Positions 35,627 through 49,000 of a stretch of DNA of 64,000 nt are shown here, piece by piece. The DNA is from Oreocharis arfaki (lineage: Eukaryota > Chordata > Aves > Passeriformes > Paramythiidae). Below the pieces are notes generated by a model that was not told the origin of the DNA, searched no databases, and saw nothing but the letters and a program-made list of their open reading frames with translations. The stretch's first letter is position 1. Each line of letters starts with the position of its first letter. The stretch spans positions 434,001 to 498,000 of the forward strand of contig VZRR01014210.1 in NCBI GenBank assembly GCA_013398015.1, read 5' to 3'. The translations under genes were made by a program, and so were the position numbers.

Positions 35627-38600
35627 GTAAGTAGATATCTTGTAAATGGGAGCTTGTAAGGCTTTTCATTTAATTTTCCTTTGACATTTCAAAGGAAATG
35701 GGGCAGATCTCCTCCAATTAATGGAAGGGCAGAGAAACCTTTACAAAGAATATTGTTAGGCCTGTGAACAATAAGTGTTACTTTTCATATCCAGTGAGCA
35801 GGAAATTTCTATGTCTGAAAAAGTGAAAAAAAGAGCAGTAATTAGACTCTTTAATGGTGAAATACAGGTATATGAATAGTTTGACAGAATTGTATGTCCA
35901 CAAGGTCAATTCAACATTCCTACCAATTTAGACCTGAGATTGTTTCCATTATGCACATCTAATACTGCCTTTCTAGACTCTCCTGAGTTGTAAATAAAGT
36001 GACAGACTTTTATGTCAGTAATTGGGTGGTATTGAGTTATTGAGAAGTGGGCTCAAGGGGCATGATAATGTTAATGAAAACTCTTGCACAATACACGTAC
36101 TTGAAAGGAGTAAAAAGGTATAACTTGTCTAGGATGGCCTATTTCTGTAGTCAGTAGGAAGATTAATATGATGGTGTCAAACAGAGATAATTGATACCAA
36201 TTTTATGTATTTAAGTTTCTATCAAGGAAGTGCACTGAAATCCATCATTCCATTTACAGTGACAAGTTGGTGTAATAGCAGCAGAATTTTTAGGTTTAAT
36301 TCTTTCATAACTTGTGATAAGCTGTTATTCTGAATTATCAAGATTATGAACTGGCAGATTTAAAGATCACACTTGGGGCCCAGTAATGCATTCCATATGA
36401 AAAAGGTATTGAAAGAGATGGGAAAATATTTTCTAAGATCTGAGCTGCCAGGGGACACTGAAAATGTATAAAAGCTTTTCAGGTGTAAGGCCACCACATA
36501 ACTCTCTTCTTTCTGTATACACTGTTTTATGTATACACTGTTCAGTTACTCATCCAGCACCATTTTGTACCTTTTTTTTTGCACCTTCTGCATCAGTTTC
36601 AAAACTTTCATCAGTACCCCCCATATACCCAGTAAATCCTCACTGTCCCCAGTGTGTCACCAAGAACTTGGGGCATTCGGCCAAACAAGCACTGTGTGGT
36701 GAATTGCTGTGTGAACAATCAGCATAGCGGCTTGGAGTTGTCAGTTGGATGAGTAGCACATTCCTCATGCGCACAGATAATCCGTCTCTTCTGAGGAACA
36801 TCATCTCCTTGGGAAAGCCGGAGGTCCTCTGAAGGACTCTGAAAAGGCTTGTGTGCAGACAGTAATCATGGAAAGGGAAAACCTACTGGAAAGGGCACTA
36901 CCTTGGTCATAGACAGAAGCATGTGGGGTCACCAATGCTTCCTTATAGTCTGTCCTGGTGCCACACACCTATAACCTCTTGTCCTGAGGGTTACTGATGT
37001 AGAACTGTTACTGCTTGCTAAGGACTTTCCTGGGCCTATCTCACCAATATAAATGAATTACTTTCTTCAGTAGTTGATTTATTAGGTGTGCAATAATGTT
37101 TCAACACAATTTCTTCTTCATTCAGAGGTGTGTCAATAGAACATTTAATTTCCATTCAGATTGAGTGAAAGCACTGCATTATCATTTCAGTTACAGCTTT
37201 CTTACCGTTCATTTAGCCACAACCAGCTTTGTACACACATGAAAATTTAAAAAATAAACAAATTTTAATATAAACACGAAAGACCCTGCCCCCCTGCAGG
37301 TGGATGTTTCAATAAATACTTTGGTAGTTTAGTTTTTCAGCATTTTTGTTTTCTTTTCCATTCTGCTGCACAAAAAAAGGTATATAAATAAATCACCAAT
37401 CTCCATGTGGTTTCAATATTTAATTGACTGGAAATTTATTAAAAAATTTTACAAAAACATTTTCTAAATTAAAGCATATATATGTCACTGTTGCAAATTT
37501 AATGTTTTGTTTGCTTATAAATGAAACTGAGTATTCTACATGGCAATTTCAACTTTGCAATGATTTGTGTCTGTTTTATCTTAATTTTTCAAAGTTGACA
37601 ATGCATTTACAGGGTCTATGTGATAGCAGTGAATTTTTATTAACTCTGTGATGTTCTGATATACATAGGCATGTGGTTTTTTATCCAAACAGATGAGGAC
37701 TGACACAATATGTTTCCATATTCTTTTTATTTAAAGAACATAGAACTTACACATGTGTTTGGTAACTTACACATGGGATAGAGGCCTGAACACCACTTGT
37801 TGTTGATGATATTTCATCACTGGTAGTTTAAAGAAGAGATATTTAACACTCATTGCCTTTCTCACTTACTTAGGGTGGACATGGGGCTTTTGACAACAAT
37901 TACTCATCCAAAAGACCCACGAGGAGAAACACTTCAGGTAAGAGCCTTTTCATAACAGAACTGATATTCCTCAAGATGCTTTACAGATACCCAGTCCAAC
38001 ATGGTAAGTTCTCCTCCTTCTGTTCTCTGTGTTTTCCACAACTAATTACAAACTGGAAGACCAAAACCACAGAGTAATTCCCTTCCAGCAAGCCTGCACC
38101 ACGCCATATGTTCCAACCCATTACTAAACTATGCAATTTCTCATTTGACCTGATTTTCAGAGGGAAGTCTGAAATTCTGTTAAACTTCATGCAACAGTTT
38201 CCTGTTTATCACAGAAAAGAGTGTGTATTAGTAACGACCTGGAAAAAAAAAGTCTCCAGATAAAATGTTTGCTTAGAAAATGAAAATATTTCAATTCCGA
38301 TCAGCTGCTGCTGTTTATCACTGGAGTCGTATTTTGGCTGTGTTTCATCTCTCTTCCCTGAGGGCCTATCTCCTTGTCTGAATTTTTCTTGACTCAAAAA
38401 TATTTTTATGGATAAAAAGTCTGATTTTCTAACCAGTAAATAGATTTATATTTGCCTGCTTTGTACAGAGAATATATGCATATTGTTTAATTCATACTAA
38501 TAGTATAGATTAATATTACTAATATAATTAATGTTCGAATTTAGATGATGGATTTAATAATATAACATAAAACATGTATGTTTATTTTTTATATAGAACA

Positions 38601-41600
38601 ACTGTAATATGTAACATGCAATGATGCATTATTTTTATATTAGTGTAATTAATATGCATATTATGTATTTATGCAGCTGAACCTGCAATTTGACCTTCTT
38701 CTGAGAGAGCTGGAGACCATTAGTCTTTTATAAACTAGGACATGATTTTCAGAAAATTCATGGAAGCAAAGAGAGGTTTCTTTTTACCTCTTCCTTCTAT
38801 AGCTGTCTATTAGCTATCTAAAAAAGCAAACACGCAAAAAAATTCCATCAACCAATTTAAATATTTGATATTGTAAGTCATAAAAATTACAGCCATTTAA
38901 AAAACACTTATTTGTTAAAAATCCCCAAAGACAAATAAACTGCTTGTTGATGTTTGCATAGTTTCAGAGTTATTTGCAATGCATGAACACAGTTCTCTTG
39001 TATAAAAACCAGACCATAACCAGACTGGCACAATCCTCCAAGGATGACAGCTTTTGTTGGACTGATTTTGCATGAAACCTCACAAGACCTTCACAGAGAA
39101 GCAGGCCACTGTACACTACATTTTCCAGTGCTCCTTTCTTTTCTCCCCAGAAGCAGACCTGGAAGAACGGACTGGTGCTTCAGGCTCCAGCGCCATCCTC
39201 ACCAGAAGCCACTGTGGCAAACTCCCTGTAAACCCATGCTCTAGCTTCCAGCTGTGGTGGCTGCGTGTTGTGAGGTAGGAGTGCATTAAGTTCACCTGGC
39301 GGTCAAGGTCCCTGGGCTCTTTTTGAGCACATGCTTAAAAGATCCTTTTGGCAAACATACAGAAAACCTACACGTAAACTTCCTTTGAGGCATCACTAAG
39401 AAGGTATGTTTCTCTCTGTGCAATTCAAAAGTTCTGTCAGAAGTTTTCTTGGGCCACTCTTTGAACTTTTCAGAGGATTTTCCTTTGAAGATGCATTTGA
39501 CATGGCAATCTCACAGGTGCTAAACCAGTGCTACTGCAACAGGGCTGTGTTTAGCCAAATCTCCTGCCTCAGCTGCCTGAATGGGTGCCTGCAGGAGCAG
39601 TGCTGCCAGAAAGAACACCACGAATGAGGCTGGGCTATGGCAGTCCTCATTTAGATCAGTATATGCTGATCTGTTAATCATCAACCATCTTGACCAAGGT
39701 TTTAATTTTTATTATGCCAGATGTCATTTCTATTAGAATTACCTCAGTTGCAATGAAGTGTAAGCAGCTCTACATGTTTTTGGTTTTTTTCTTGTTATAC
39801 TTATGCTAAGGCTGAAAATCAAAACTAGGGAATCTTAGAATATGTTAGCATATTCATTATCACTCTACAGCTAGTTAAAAATAAGCCCCAACTGGATAAC
39901 TATATCTCTAGTCACAGGTTCTCATGAAACAAATATAAAAATGGCAAAAAGCCAGTGCTTGAAATAACATGGAATTAATTTGCCACTCTGTAAAACAAAC
40001 CAAAGCATGATTAGGTATAGTTAGGTAAAGAACAAGACTGAAAGAACTTTGATTTTGTTTCTTTTATGACCATGTGTTTCCCTTTCCTGCCCAGATACAG
40101 GCTGTATTTGTACTTCAGGCTGTTTGTTTCACATTTTTTTTAGCAAGCCTGCTTAGCTACACACTCAGTTCTTTGCTGCCATATATCTGGGCTGTTTCCC
40201 CCTTCTTTTATGTACTACAAGAATACAAGAAAGTATGCAGATACTTCACCTATGCTGGGTGGAATATTTACATTTACTGAGATGAGAATGTACAGTAAAG
40301 ATATGAAGCCGAAAAGCTGCAGCAGGTTTAAATCTTAAACATCTGACCTATAAATTTCAACCAAATGGACAATGGGGAATCAATGTTGACTAGGATCTAC
40401 AGGAGCCAGTACATGCGCTTGCTTTGGGGAATTGTAAAGCAAAACAGAACAACCCACATAATCCTATCTGGAATATATATCAGTTAGATGACACTAATAT
40501 GAGAGATAGAATCCCTGGGTACCTTCACTACACCTGATCCTTTCTTCTTCTGCCACTAAATTCCAAAAAAATGTATATTTCAAGACTTTCACACACATGA
40601 AATATTCAAGTTCCCAAGTTTGTACAAGAAAAGAAGTTGCTGATTAAGAAGAACATTTTTTTCCTATTCAAACAAAGAGGTTGAGGCTAAAATCCTGCAT
40701 GTCAAAGACTATGGAGGTTCTAGGCTTCAGACTAGGGAAGAGCCCTATCTAATGCATCCTTGCTCCTATCAGGCTTTCATTTCAGACCTCTTTTTTAGAA
40801 GAGAAACCTGTCTGCTTTCAGACTACTGAGATTTAGATCCAAACTTGTAATACTGCTTAGAATTGGCAAAGTGTGGACAATTCCTGAAAAGTTATTCTTA
40901 GAATGTAACCATAAATATAAATTAGAGGTTGACAGTTGTCCATCCTGGACATTAGCAAGGGTTGAAAGTACAGTAATTTACTCTAAAATAAAACAAAACA
41001 GAACTAAGCTAAAACCCAAAACATTACTTTTTTGCAGTGTGATGTGCTATTCACTGTCACTGTTATCTTTCTGCCAGATGATCCTGCTTGCCCTGTACTT
41101 TGAAAACATATGTTAAATTATTAAAACCTTTGCTAAATTAGTTAGGGAATGAAATACCACAGATATCAGCTGCCTTAATTAATGCAAAAGCCAGATACTG
41201 CCCTTAGAGGGGCGGTCTTCTTTGCATTGCACTTACTTTTGTCTTAGAGACAGAACTAGACCAGAAATCTTAGTGTAATTAGGCATAAAGAGATGGCATT
41301 TAGATCAGGGAGGCAAAAAGATATGTGCTCTGGCATTACCTATGGCATATAAGAGCAGTTGAAGACAGAAATGGATCAATTCAGATCCAATTCCTTGCAA
41401 GTGAAACACCACATCAGCATAGCCCCTTGGCTTTAGTGAGACTCTGTGAAGATGTATGTGTCTATGTATCTTGGATTTTAAAATAAAAGATGGAAATGGC
41501 TAAAGGTGAATCCTGTCTGGCTATGAAATACCATTTGAATTTGAAAAGAAGGAAAACATTTAAGTTCTCCATGGGGGTGAGCATCAGCAAAGCTTTCAGA

Positions 41601-42244
41601 CTCTTGACAGCTACAGGGATCATCAAATGTTTAAGTTGAAAGTACTTACAGAAATCCTGAATAATCAGGAAAGCAACTTTAATGAGGCTAACCTCAGGGA
41701 GCACAAGGAGTTTTTTTCTCCCTAACTGGTTGGGCATTCTCCTTTAGGAAGAAAATTGTAACTACTAGGGAAATTCGTGGAGATGGTTTTTTACCACCTT
41801 TTCTTTCTTCAATTATATCCAGAGGTGAGCTAATATGGAAAATAATCATAAATTGCCACCAAATTTTGCACCTGCCTTTGTTGTTCAAAGACAGTCAGGA
41901 ACCTGGCTGCTGCACCAATTAAAAAGATTTGTTAAAAAAAGTGAATTACACTATGCTACAAAAGCTAGACTTGTAATGTCTGAGCTCTTTATTCTTTTTT
42001 TCTCCCTGGATGTAAGCATATTTAAAGAGAAGCTAAAAAGGAGAGAATTTTTTCAGAAAGGAAGAAGGTCATCGTGCTCATGTTTTAATCAGAATAGAAG
42101 AAATGTGTGAAATGTTGATGAACTGTCAAAAGTAGTTGTAAAGCTACCACAGTGTTTGACAATGCAAGAAAAACAAGCAAAACCGTATAGACAATGCAAG
42201 TTTTTTACATTGTAAAGTAGGGTGAAGGGAACGAACTCTTTTTA
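35627..42244. other. Intron
   Basis: AT-rich, extremely so at 38440-38690. It contains a tandem 16-bp duplication (TGTATACACTGTT twice, about 36514-36543) and a chain of three exon candidates (37874-37937, 39151-39274, 39474-39627) described under findings. No transposon was recognised. Confidence 0.45.
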
Positions 42245-42335
42245 CAGAATCACAGAATCATTTAGATTGGAAAAGACCTTCAAGATCATCGAGTCCAACC
42301 TTAGACTAATCAATATCCTGCTGAGAGATCTGAGG
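42245..42335 (-). mobile_element. CR1 LINE 3'-end fragment
   Basis: The plus strand reads AGAATCACAGAATCATTTAG then GGAAAAGACCTTCAAGATCATCGAGTCCAACC in pieces, the reverse complement of the CR1 3' terminus. Only about 90 bases are recognisable. Confidence 0.8.
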
Positions 42336-45300
42336 ACTGTGGAACTCAGTTGCTCTATGGTACATGAGACAGTTAACAGGTGATTTAGGACAGTGGCTCC
42401 TTCCTTGTCATTACAAAGTAGCAACTCTAAAGGGTAATTTGAACCCTACATAGGAGGAATCACTTTTCTCTGTCTTAACTGAGGTTTGGGAAAGGGTGTA
42501 AACCATTTTAAGTTGGATCTTGTAAGCATAACAGTACATGAGTTGCAGACAGCCGTGTACATTAGCCAGAAGCAGCCACAAAAACACTTGGAATAGTCCA
42601 GCCAAACAACTGATGCAGCAAGATGCTGGGAAAGTATGATGACTATCATTAAAGAAAAAACTCCTGCCCTGATTCGTTATTTTGCTCTTGCAAATCTACC
42701 ATTGTCATATTTCGATATACAACACACTGTGATAAGGTAATAAACCGAAGTACAACCCCCCTCTGTAAAAAAACAGAGCTGAAAGAAGACCTGATCCAAT
42801 GCCAACCAATGTTTTTCTACTGATTTCAGTGGACTTTAGATTATACCCATAAAACCAATTCTAAATTCTCATCTAACCAGCAATGCGGCACAGCAAAGAC
42901 ATGACTGATTTTATTGCACACATAAACATGAGCAGGAACTCTTCTCCCCCAGAATTCAACTTGTTTACCTGATCAGTGTTAAATACCAGGCCTTGCTCAT
43001 GTGCTGTTTAATGTTACCCAGCTATAAAATCATGACTGACACTTTTCTGCAAGAGAGGTGTTAGGTCTGGTATCTCAGCTGGCTCCAAATTTGGGTAATT
43101 ACCTTCTGCCCCTGCAGTTTAAACAAGATACACCATTTGTCTTCATTACCTGCCCTAAAATTTCTGTTCCAATTTGCTGTGCTTTACTGCAATAGCTGCT
43201 GCATTTCACTGCAGAATTGGCTGCTTTAAGTGGTAGGTGAGCTGATTTCAGAAAGATAGATAGTTTGTATAAAATATTTTGTGATCCTTTGAAGTGAGCA
43301 GTGCTCAGAATTATTTTTGATTTTTACAGACCTTCTGAGTATGGCAGGATAGTCACATTAAATATGCTACTTGGCAGGTTTTATTTTTAAAGACTACCAT
43401 ATGGTATATGTTCATCACCCAAGTTATTTCATAGAACAATTCCATATGAGTGTTTGATGTTAATTTTATTTGGGATTGTACTGAGATCATCATGCCAGGT
43501 TAATTAAAACATGGCAAAAAATTCTCACAATGAACTGATGCTAAAACAGAAGGAAGTGTCAGTTTTCAGTGAATAAAATAGCAATGCTAGAAGGTAATTA
43601 TTTCCTGTTGTTAGCAGAAAGAAAATAAGAATACTGCAAAGCTCTAGTTAAAAAAAAAAACAAAGAAAAAAAAAGACAAACCCACCAACAAAAAGCTGTC
43701 CAAAACTTATAGTAAAGATTAACAACTTGGGTGAATTTGTTCCTTACTCGGCAGCACTGAATGTAATATTCAGAACATTGTCATATAACATGTCATAAGG
43801 AACAGAGTACGTGAGTCAATAGGGATGGATGTATATTTCAGTCTGAGTCTTTAATTTATGAGTGTTGCCACTGATAACTTGAAATGTAAAGTGCTTTATC
43901 CTCTGTGGGTGTGACACCATCAATTCAAATAAGGCACTTATTTGATGAAGCCTATCTTTCCTTTAAATGTGTTTCTGCCAGCATTCCTGAACTAAAGTCC
44001 TTTCCAGAGTCCTAGATTTGGCTTTCATTGTAATTCAGTGGGTTTAATTGACCACTAGAGTGATTCAGTTTTATACCTGTGCAATTACATAAATTTGAAT
44101 TCAGGCACTTCCGTGCTAGCTGTAGTTATGCAGTGGTGAATAAAATGTCATGCCAGAAGACTATCAAAGCTGCAGGACTACAGGAAATATTTTTTTGTTG
44201 CCTCATATTTTCTTTAAAATGAAATATACTTTGCTGTGAATCAAAAATAAACATAATATCTTAACATGTTAAAACCAAAAAAATATTCTAACAAAGCAAA
44301 ATCTTTTAAAATCAAGAAGCACACAAAATCAGAACAAGCAACTATAAATCAGTATACTGGCATTTTTCATTTAGTAAAAGACTAATCTTCTACAGATACT
44401 GACACAATGTCAAGCTTCCACTCAGAGTGATGTGCTGCTGCTCTGCTGCATTTGTTACAATTGAAAAGCCAAAATTCTAGAAAATTGAAACCCCCATCTC
44501 TTAGGAGAACAGGGCTAACTGCAAAGGCAGTGTAATTAACTTGCACTATGACATTTCATGTTGCTTGTGGAAGAGCCGACCTTCCCTGCAGGAGAAGGTG
44601 GAACTCACCCAGTAGTGTCTGCTGCTATAGCATCCCCTGTACTGGAGAGGCCAGTTTCTAACCTTGAAAGCACCACTAGAAGAGGAGCCAGGGGAACAAC
44701 TGGCTCTTATAGTACCCTTTTCCTCTCCCCCTTCAATTAGAAACTTTGATGATTTGGACCACGGAGTTCACGTCAAACACTGATCTACACTATAACGCAA
44801 TACTTCATAGTCTGGACAGTCATCTGTCTTCCATAGTGTGTCAGAAGTTTCACAGCACAGGCAGAAGCAGTGCTATCACATGTGGAGACCCCACACAGCA
44901 AGCCAAGCCTGCCAAGAGGCCTGATCCTGCCTGAAATCCTTGTTGGCATCAGGATAGGGCTGTAGACATCAGGGAAGCATGAACTGAGTGGTTCTCGGTG
45001 GCAGCTTGAAGCATCATGACCAATAATACTTCAGAAAGGACAATATCCATAGGGCAAATATCTTCATCCCTAAGTTTCCAAACAAAGTGTACTGCTGTGT
45101 ACTTTTACATCTTGATTTTCAGGCAGCTCAAGTGATACAGCTAAAAAGTGCTCCGTCTGACATGGCCAAGTAAAGGCAAACATTCAGCAGAAAAGCGAAT
45201 ACTTTCTTCTCTAAACACTAGTTCCTTTATGATGAGTGATAGACTGAAAAAAATATGTTACAGCAAGACAGTGATATTCTGTAGTATCACTTTCCAAAAT

Positions 45301-46339
45301 CCATTTCTGTTCAGATGGCTGGAAAGTGTTTCTCTTGCTTTCCTTATCAATCTAGTACGATCTTGCTAAATGTATGTATGTAAGCACTCTTATGTAATCC
45401 AGATGAGGTTTGTGATTCTGAGAATTTGATCTTAAATTTTTAGAGTTAATAAAGATATTTTATATTAATGAAAGACACAGGGAGCTGATGCTTTTTGAAG
45501 CTAAGCCTGACCTTTTCTGTAAAGCAAAACAATCACCGTTAGTGTGTAAAATGTTCATTCTTGTCCTTAAAAGATTAGTATAATTGTATTTAACTTTGTT
45601 CTCTCAAGAGGAAAGACAACACTTTCAATTTAATTTAACATTGTCTTTACTGTTAAATAGAGGTTTAAATGTGCTACACATGGCAAAGAAAACTGTGAAT
45701 GATATTTCCCAGGAAGTTTTCTAATCTCACACTATGGTCTGTTCATTCAAATGCTTATAGAAATTAATGTCAAGTCATCAGAATTCTTTCCACTTTTTAA
45801 TTTGTCATTTTAGACCCTTTCAAAATTACATCTAGATATTCACTCTGTAACAGCACTCCCATGAAAAATTTGCCAACCAAAGAGAAAGAACGGCCTCTCT
45901 CATAACACAGTCACAACTCTCAGCTAAACAGTGTCATTCACAATCTGGATAGAGGTCTGCTTAATAGTTTCTGCAGTGATTTAGACCTGTGTGTGCTGCA
46001 AGCCTGGGGCTCACTGTGGAACTATACAATCGGTGTCAGATGGCATGTTTATTTTGTGCCCATATTGGGCCACATCATTATGTGCTCACTTGGCACCAGA
46101 CTTGGCAGGCGTTGTTTGCAGAGGTCTAACACTTTGTTCCCACTGGCTTCTCTAGGCATGTTATGTGGTACTGGTCAAGGTTTCTGGTGTGAACATACAA
46201 TGCAGAGTATGTAACACAGCCAGCCACAAATATTCCACCTAAACATCTGCCTTTACATTACTGAGGTGCCTCACATCAAATCAAAGCAAAGCATCAATGC
46301 GTCAAAACGAAGTGATGCACCAACCAATCATAGCAATGG
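42336..46339. other. Intron
   Basis: AT-rich; an A-rich tract lies at about 43651-43680. No exon with paired splice sites or recognised repeat was found. Confidence 0.45.
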
Positions 46340-47115
46340 CATGAAATTTAACCAGATCAAATGCCAGATTCTGTATCTGGAATGGACAGAGGAACACCAA
46401 GCACAAGAATAAATGGGGAGAGGAGCAGCTGGAGAGCAACCCTGCAGGAAGGGTCTGGGCGTGCTGGCCAACAGCAGCTCATTAAGAGCCAGCAGTGGCT
46501 GGGGCAGCACAGAGGGCAAACCCCATCCTGGGGTGCATCAAACACAGCACAACCAGCTGGTCAGAACAGGTGACTGTCCTGCTGTGATCAGGCTGGGGTG
46601 GCCTCACCTGGCATGCTGTGTCCTGTGCTGTCCCCACAATTTAAGAAGGATAGTCAGGTCTCTGAATGCATCCAGAGGAGGGTAACAAAGCTGGTGAAAG
46701 GGCTGGAAGGAATGTCCTGTGAGGAGTGGCTGAGGACTCTGGACTTGTCTACTTTGGAGAAAAGGAGGCTGAGGGGCAACCTCATGGCTCTCTGCAGCTT
46801 CCTGAGGAGGAGAGGTGGAGAGGGAGATGCTGACCTCTTCTCCCTGGGATCCAGTGATTCCCATATGGGAATGGTTCAAAGCTGTGCCAAGGGACATTTA
46901 GGCTGGACATCAGGAAGCATTTCTTTACCGAAAGGGTGGTCAAACACTGGGACAGGCCTCCTCTAGAGGTAGTCAATGCCTGAAGTCTGTCAGTGTTTAA
47001 GAGGCACTCGGACAACGTCCTTGATTGCAGTCTTTGACTTAGCCTTGAAGGGGTCGGACAGTTGGACTAGAAGATCTTCATAGGCCCTTCCATCTGAAAT
47101 ATTCTATCCTAGTTT
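46340..47115 (+). mobile_element. CR1 LINE, 5'-truncated
   Basis: Reads rightward from the ATGAAATTTAACCAGATC block of ORF2 through IQRRVTKLVKGLEGM and LEKRRLRGNLMALCSFLRR (about 46670-46815), the TLPKGWSNTG-like end in another frame, and a 3' UTR ending AATATTCTATCCTAGTTTAG followed by short TAGTCTAGTCTA repeats. Sense to the host gene. Confidence 0.85.
46640..46966 (+). pseudogene. CR1 ORF2 C-terminal remnant
   Basis: The frame carries ECIQRRVTKLVKGLEGMSCE and KRRLRGNLMALCSFLRR, hallmark CR1 ORF2 C-terminal blocks, then shifts frame in the final FFT...HWN region. No catalytic residues are included. Confidence 0.75.
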
Positions 47116-48367
47116 AGTCTAGTCTATGCTAAATTAATAAAGAGATGGAGTGAAGCTTCATGTTACTATGATGACTCCACTGCCAAAAGCCCACCTTACT
47201 CAGCTACCTCTTGCATGCTATTAGTATATTTTGAAAGCACAGTATTTTATTTCATTCAAGGATACTTCTAATAATTAGCAGATGTGTACTGTGTTGTGTA
47301 GCATGGATTACTGAATGTGCCCTACTGTAAATTCTACTTGCCTTTGAACATCCACCTGCACGCATACCTGACTTTCTGGGATGTCTGAAAAATTACAGAA
47401 CATAATGTAATACAAATATTTAAATACATACATTATTCTTCATGGTCTTACTTGCTTTGTTTTGAGTGGCAAGTATCCTGTCACTGTTTTGCTCATAGCT
47501 GCTCTGACTGTAAAGGAGAACAAGGAGAACAGTATGAATTGTACTTTTTTTCTATCTTCCAAAATGTTCTAAGTTGTTAAAAACCAGCTATTAGATATTT
47601 TCGTGATCGTTTGTTCAATCACAAAGCTTATTACAGTAAACTATGTATAATAATTGAAGGCTGTATAAGTAGTATAAGCTTGCATGGTCAGAGAAACAGG
47701 CATGAATGAACACAGTGACAGAACTAGCTGAATATATCTTCTATGTCTTGGGAATTCACTGTCATTCATGTCTACTAATTAACTAGGACAAAGAATTTTA
47801 ATTGATACTCTGACTACGATCTTGCTCAATAAACGTCCTTTCCTTGAAAAAATTTGTGTCAAATGTCATTGCTCTTCACTGAAATATCCTCATTACTACA
47901 ACTTCAGTCTAACAACAGACTTTTCTGACCTCAGCAACCAGTTTTTCTCCAACCCCTCACTTCTTAAATTCATTTTGTTGTGGCTGTATATATGACACGT
48001 TAATTCACATGAAAATATTGATAGATAGTTTTACACACTGAGGACTGAAGAGTATAGATTTTCATAGCATCTGTACATAAAATCACCAGAAGTTAGCATT
48101 TACTTATTTGATGACTCTTTATTTTAGGATGAAGTTAAAAAATATAAGAAAATATTCCAGCTGTATTCAATGGCAGAAAATCACTCTCAGTGTTGAAAAA
48201 ATGGAAAACAAGGTCTATTTCCTTAAAGAAAGCTTTCATTCAAGCTCAGCTGGTGGGTACTGAAGAAAGACAATCCCATCTTACAAACCAGAAATTGTTT
48301 TGATGGTAAGATTTTGTAATATCCCTACCTTTTTTATAACGTCAGCAGAAGTTCTGTTTTCTCTTAG
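47116..48367. other. Intron
   Basis: AT-rich; nothing recognised before the pyrimidine-rich acceptor (TTCTGTTTTCTCTTAG) at 48367. Confidence 0.5.
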
Positions 48368-48582
48368 CATCAGCAAGTTTGCCAAAAGTCTTTGTCAGAC
48401 TGCAACTTGGTTTTGTTTCTTTTGAAAATCCTAGTTCAAATAAGCTAATTTGGATAACATTAATCAGACAGCTTCAGGCACAAACCACTCCTGACACATT
48501 TTATTTTGAAGCATTGATACTTTTTACCTCAAAGCAGTTAAAGTTTTCAGAGACTTCAGCTAATTTTATCTCGAAGGAGTAA
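48368..48582 (+). CDS. Terminal coding exon of the unidentified gene (about 71 residues)
   Basis: The acceptor TTCTGTTTTCTCTTAG is strong. Two leading bases CA join the leftover A of 35472-35626 to give ACA (Thr). The frame then reads SASLPKVFVRLQLGFVSFEN, KLIWITLIRQLQAQTTPDTF and YFEALILFTSKQLKF to a TAA at 48580-48582. An AATAAA lies 34 bases after the stop, giving a very short 3' UTR. The peptide alternates beta-like hydrophobic runs and a basic helix; no family is recognised. Phase, acceptor, length of open frame and a nearby polyadenylation signal together make this a convincing last exon, though an extra exon between 35626 and 48368 cannot be excluded. Confidence 0.66.
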
Positions 48583-48615
48583 AACCAGCCTAAAGTAAAT
48601 TAAAATCATATATTA

Positions 48616-48621
48616 AATAAA
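48616..48621 (+). terminator. Polyadenylation signal AATAAA
   Basis: A canonical AATAAA, 34 bases after the stop codon of the terminal exon. Confidence 0.6.
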
Positions 48622-48829
48622 TTGTATTCGATCAGAAAATGAAACAAATAATTTGAACTCCAAATTAATGATTTTTTTTCTAGCTTGATCCATTGTTGAA
48701 AATGCTTCAGCTACATGTATACCTGTGTTTGTGTGAATCATCAGGTTTTCCACATATTTATGTATACATTTACTGATGAGTAGCTGTGTTGCTGCCAAGA
48801 CTGTCTAAGTGCATAAATGAAGCTATATT

Positions 48830-49000
48830 TGTAGGGAACTGCAATAATCTTTATTCGACCAACTGATACAGCTGGTAGGAAACAAACAAGCTTGCAGGCT
48901 TACAAGGCCTGCTCCAGACCTGGAACAGATGCAACCACCTCAAGCTAAATACTCACTGCAGACAACTGCTCCAAATTTCACTTGATTATGTTAAATTTGA
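48830..49000. repeat. Possible old interspersed repeat
   Basis: The stretch with TCTTTATTCGACCAACTGAT, then ACAAGCTTGCAGGCTTACAA and GGCCTGCTCCAG resembles an interspersed sequence I associate with sauropsid genomes (CTTTATTAGACCAACT...AGCTTTC...CTTCTTCAGG pattern). The identity is from memory and the copy is diverged. Flanking sequence up to about 49550 may belong to it. Confidence 0.35.

Larger units (their letters stand above)
1..48621 (+). other. Span of an unidentified spliced protein-coding gene (5' end outside window)
   Basis: Plus-strand exon candidates from 5405 to 48582 join in one reading frame: 5405-5505 ends in phase 2 and 6145-6338 starts with the one base needed; that exon ends in phase 1 and 9667 starts with two bases; 35472-35626 ends in phase 1 and 48368 starts with two bases. 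The last exon reaches a TAA followed by AATAAA at 48616-48621. The mid-gene link from 9667 to 35472 has two phase-consistent solutions (through 16203-16346 or 16895-16932). A weak exon end at 1-39 suggests the gene enters from the left. I do not recognise the protein. What is seen is splice signals, frame and phase; that it is an expressed gene is inference. Confidence 0.65.

Noticed and set aside
46328..47015. Several frames on both strands of 62-97 codons
   Set aside because: All lie within the CR1 at 46340-47115; only the sense ORF2 frame has recognisable blocks.
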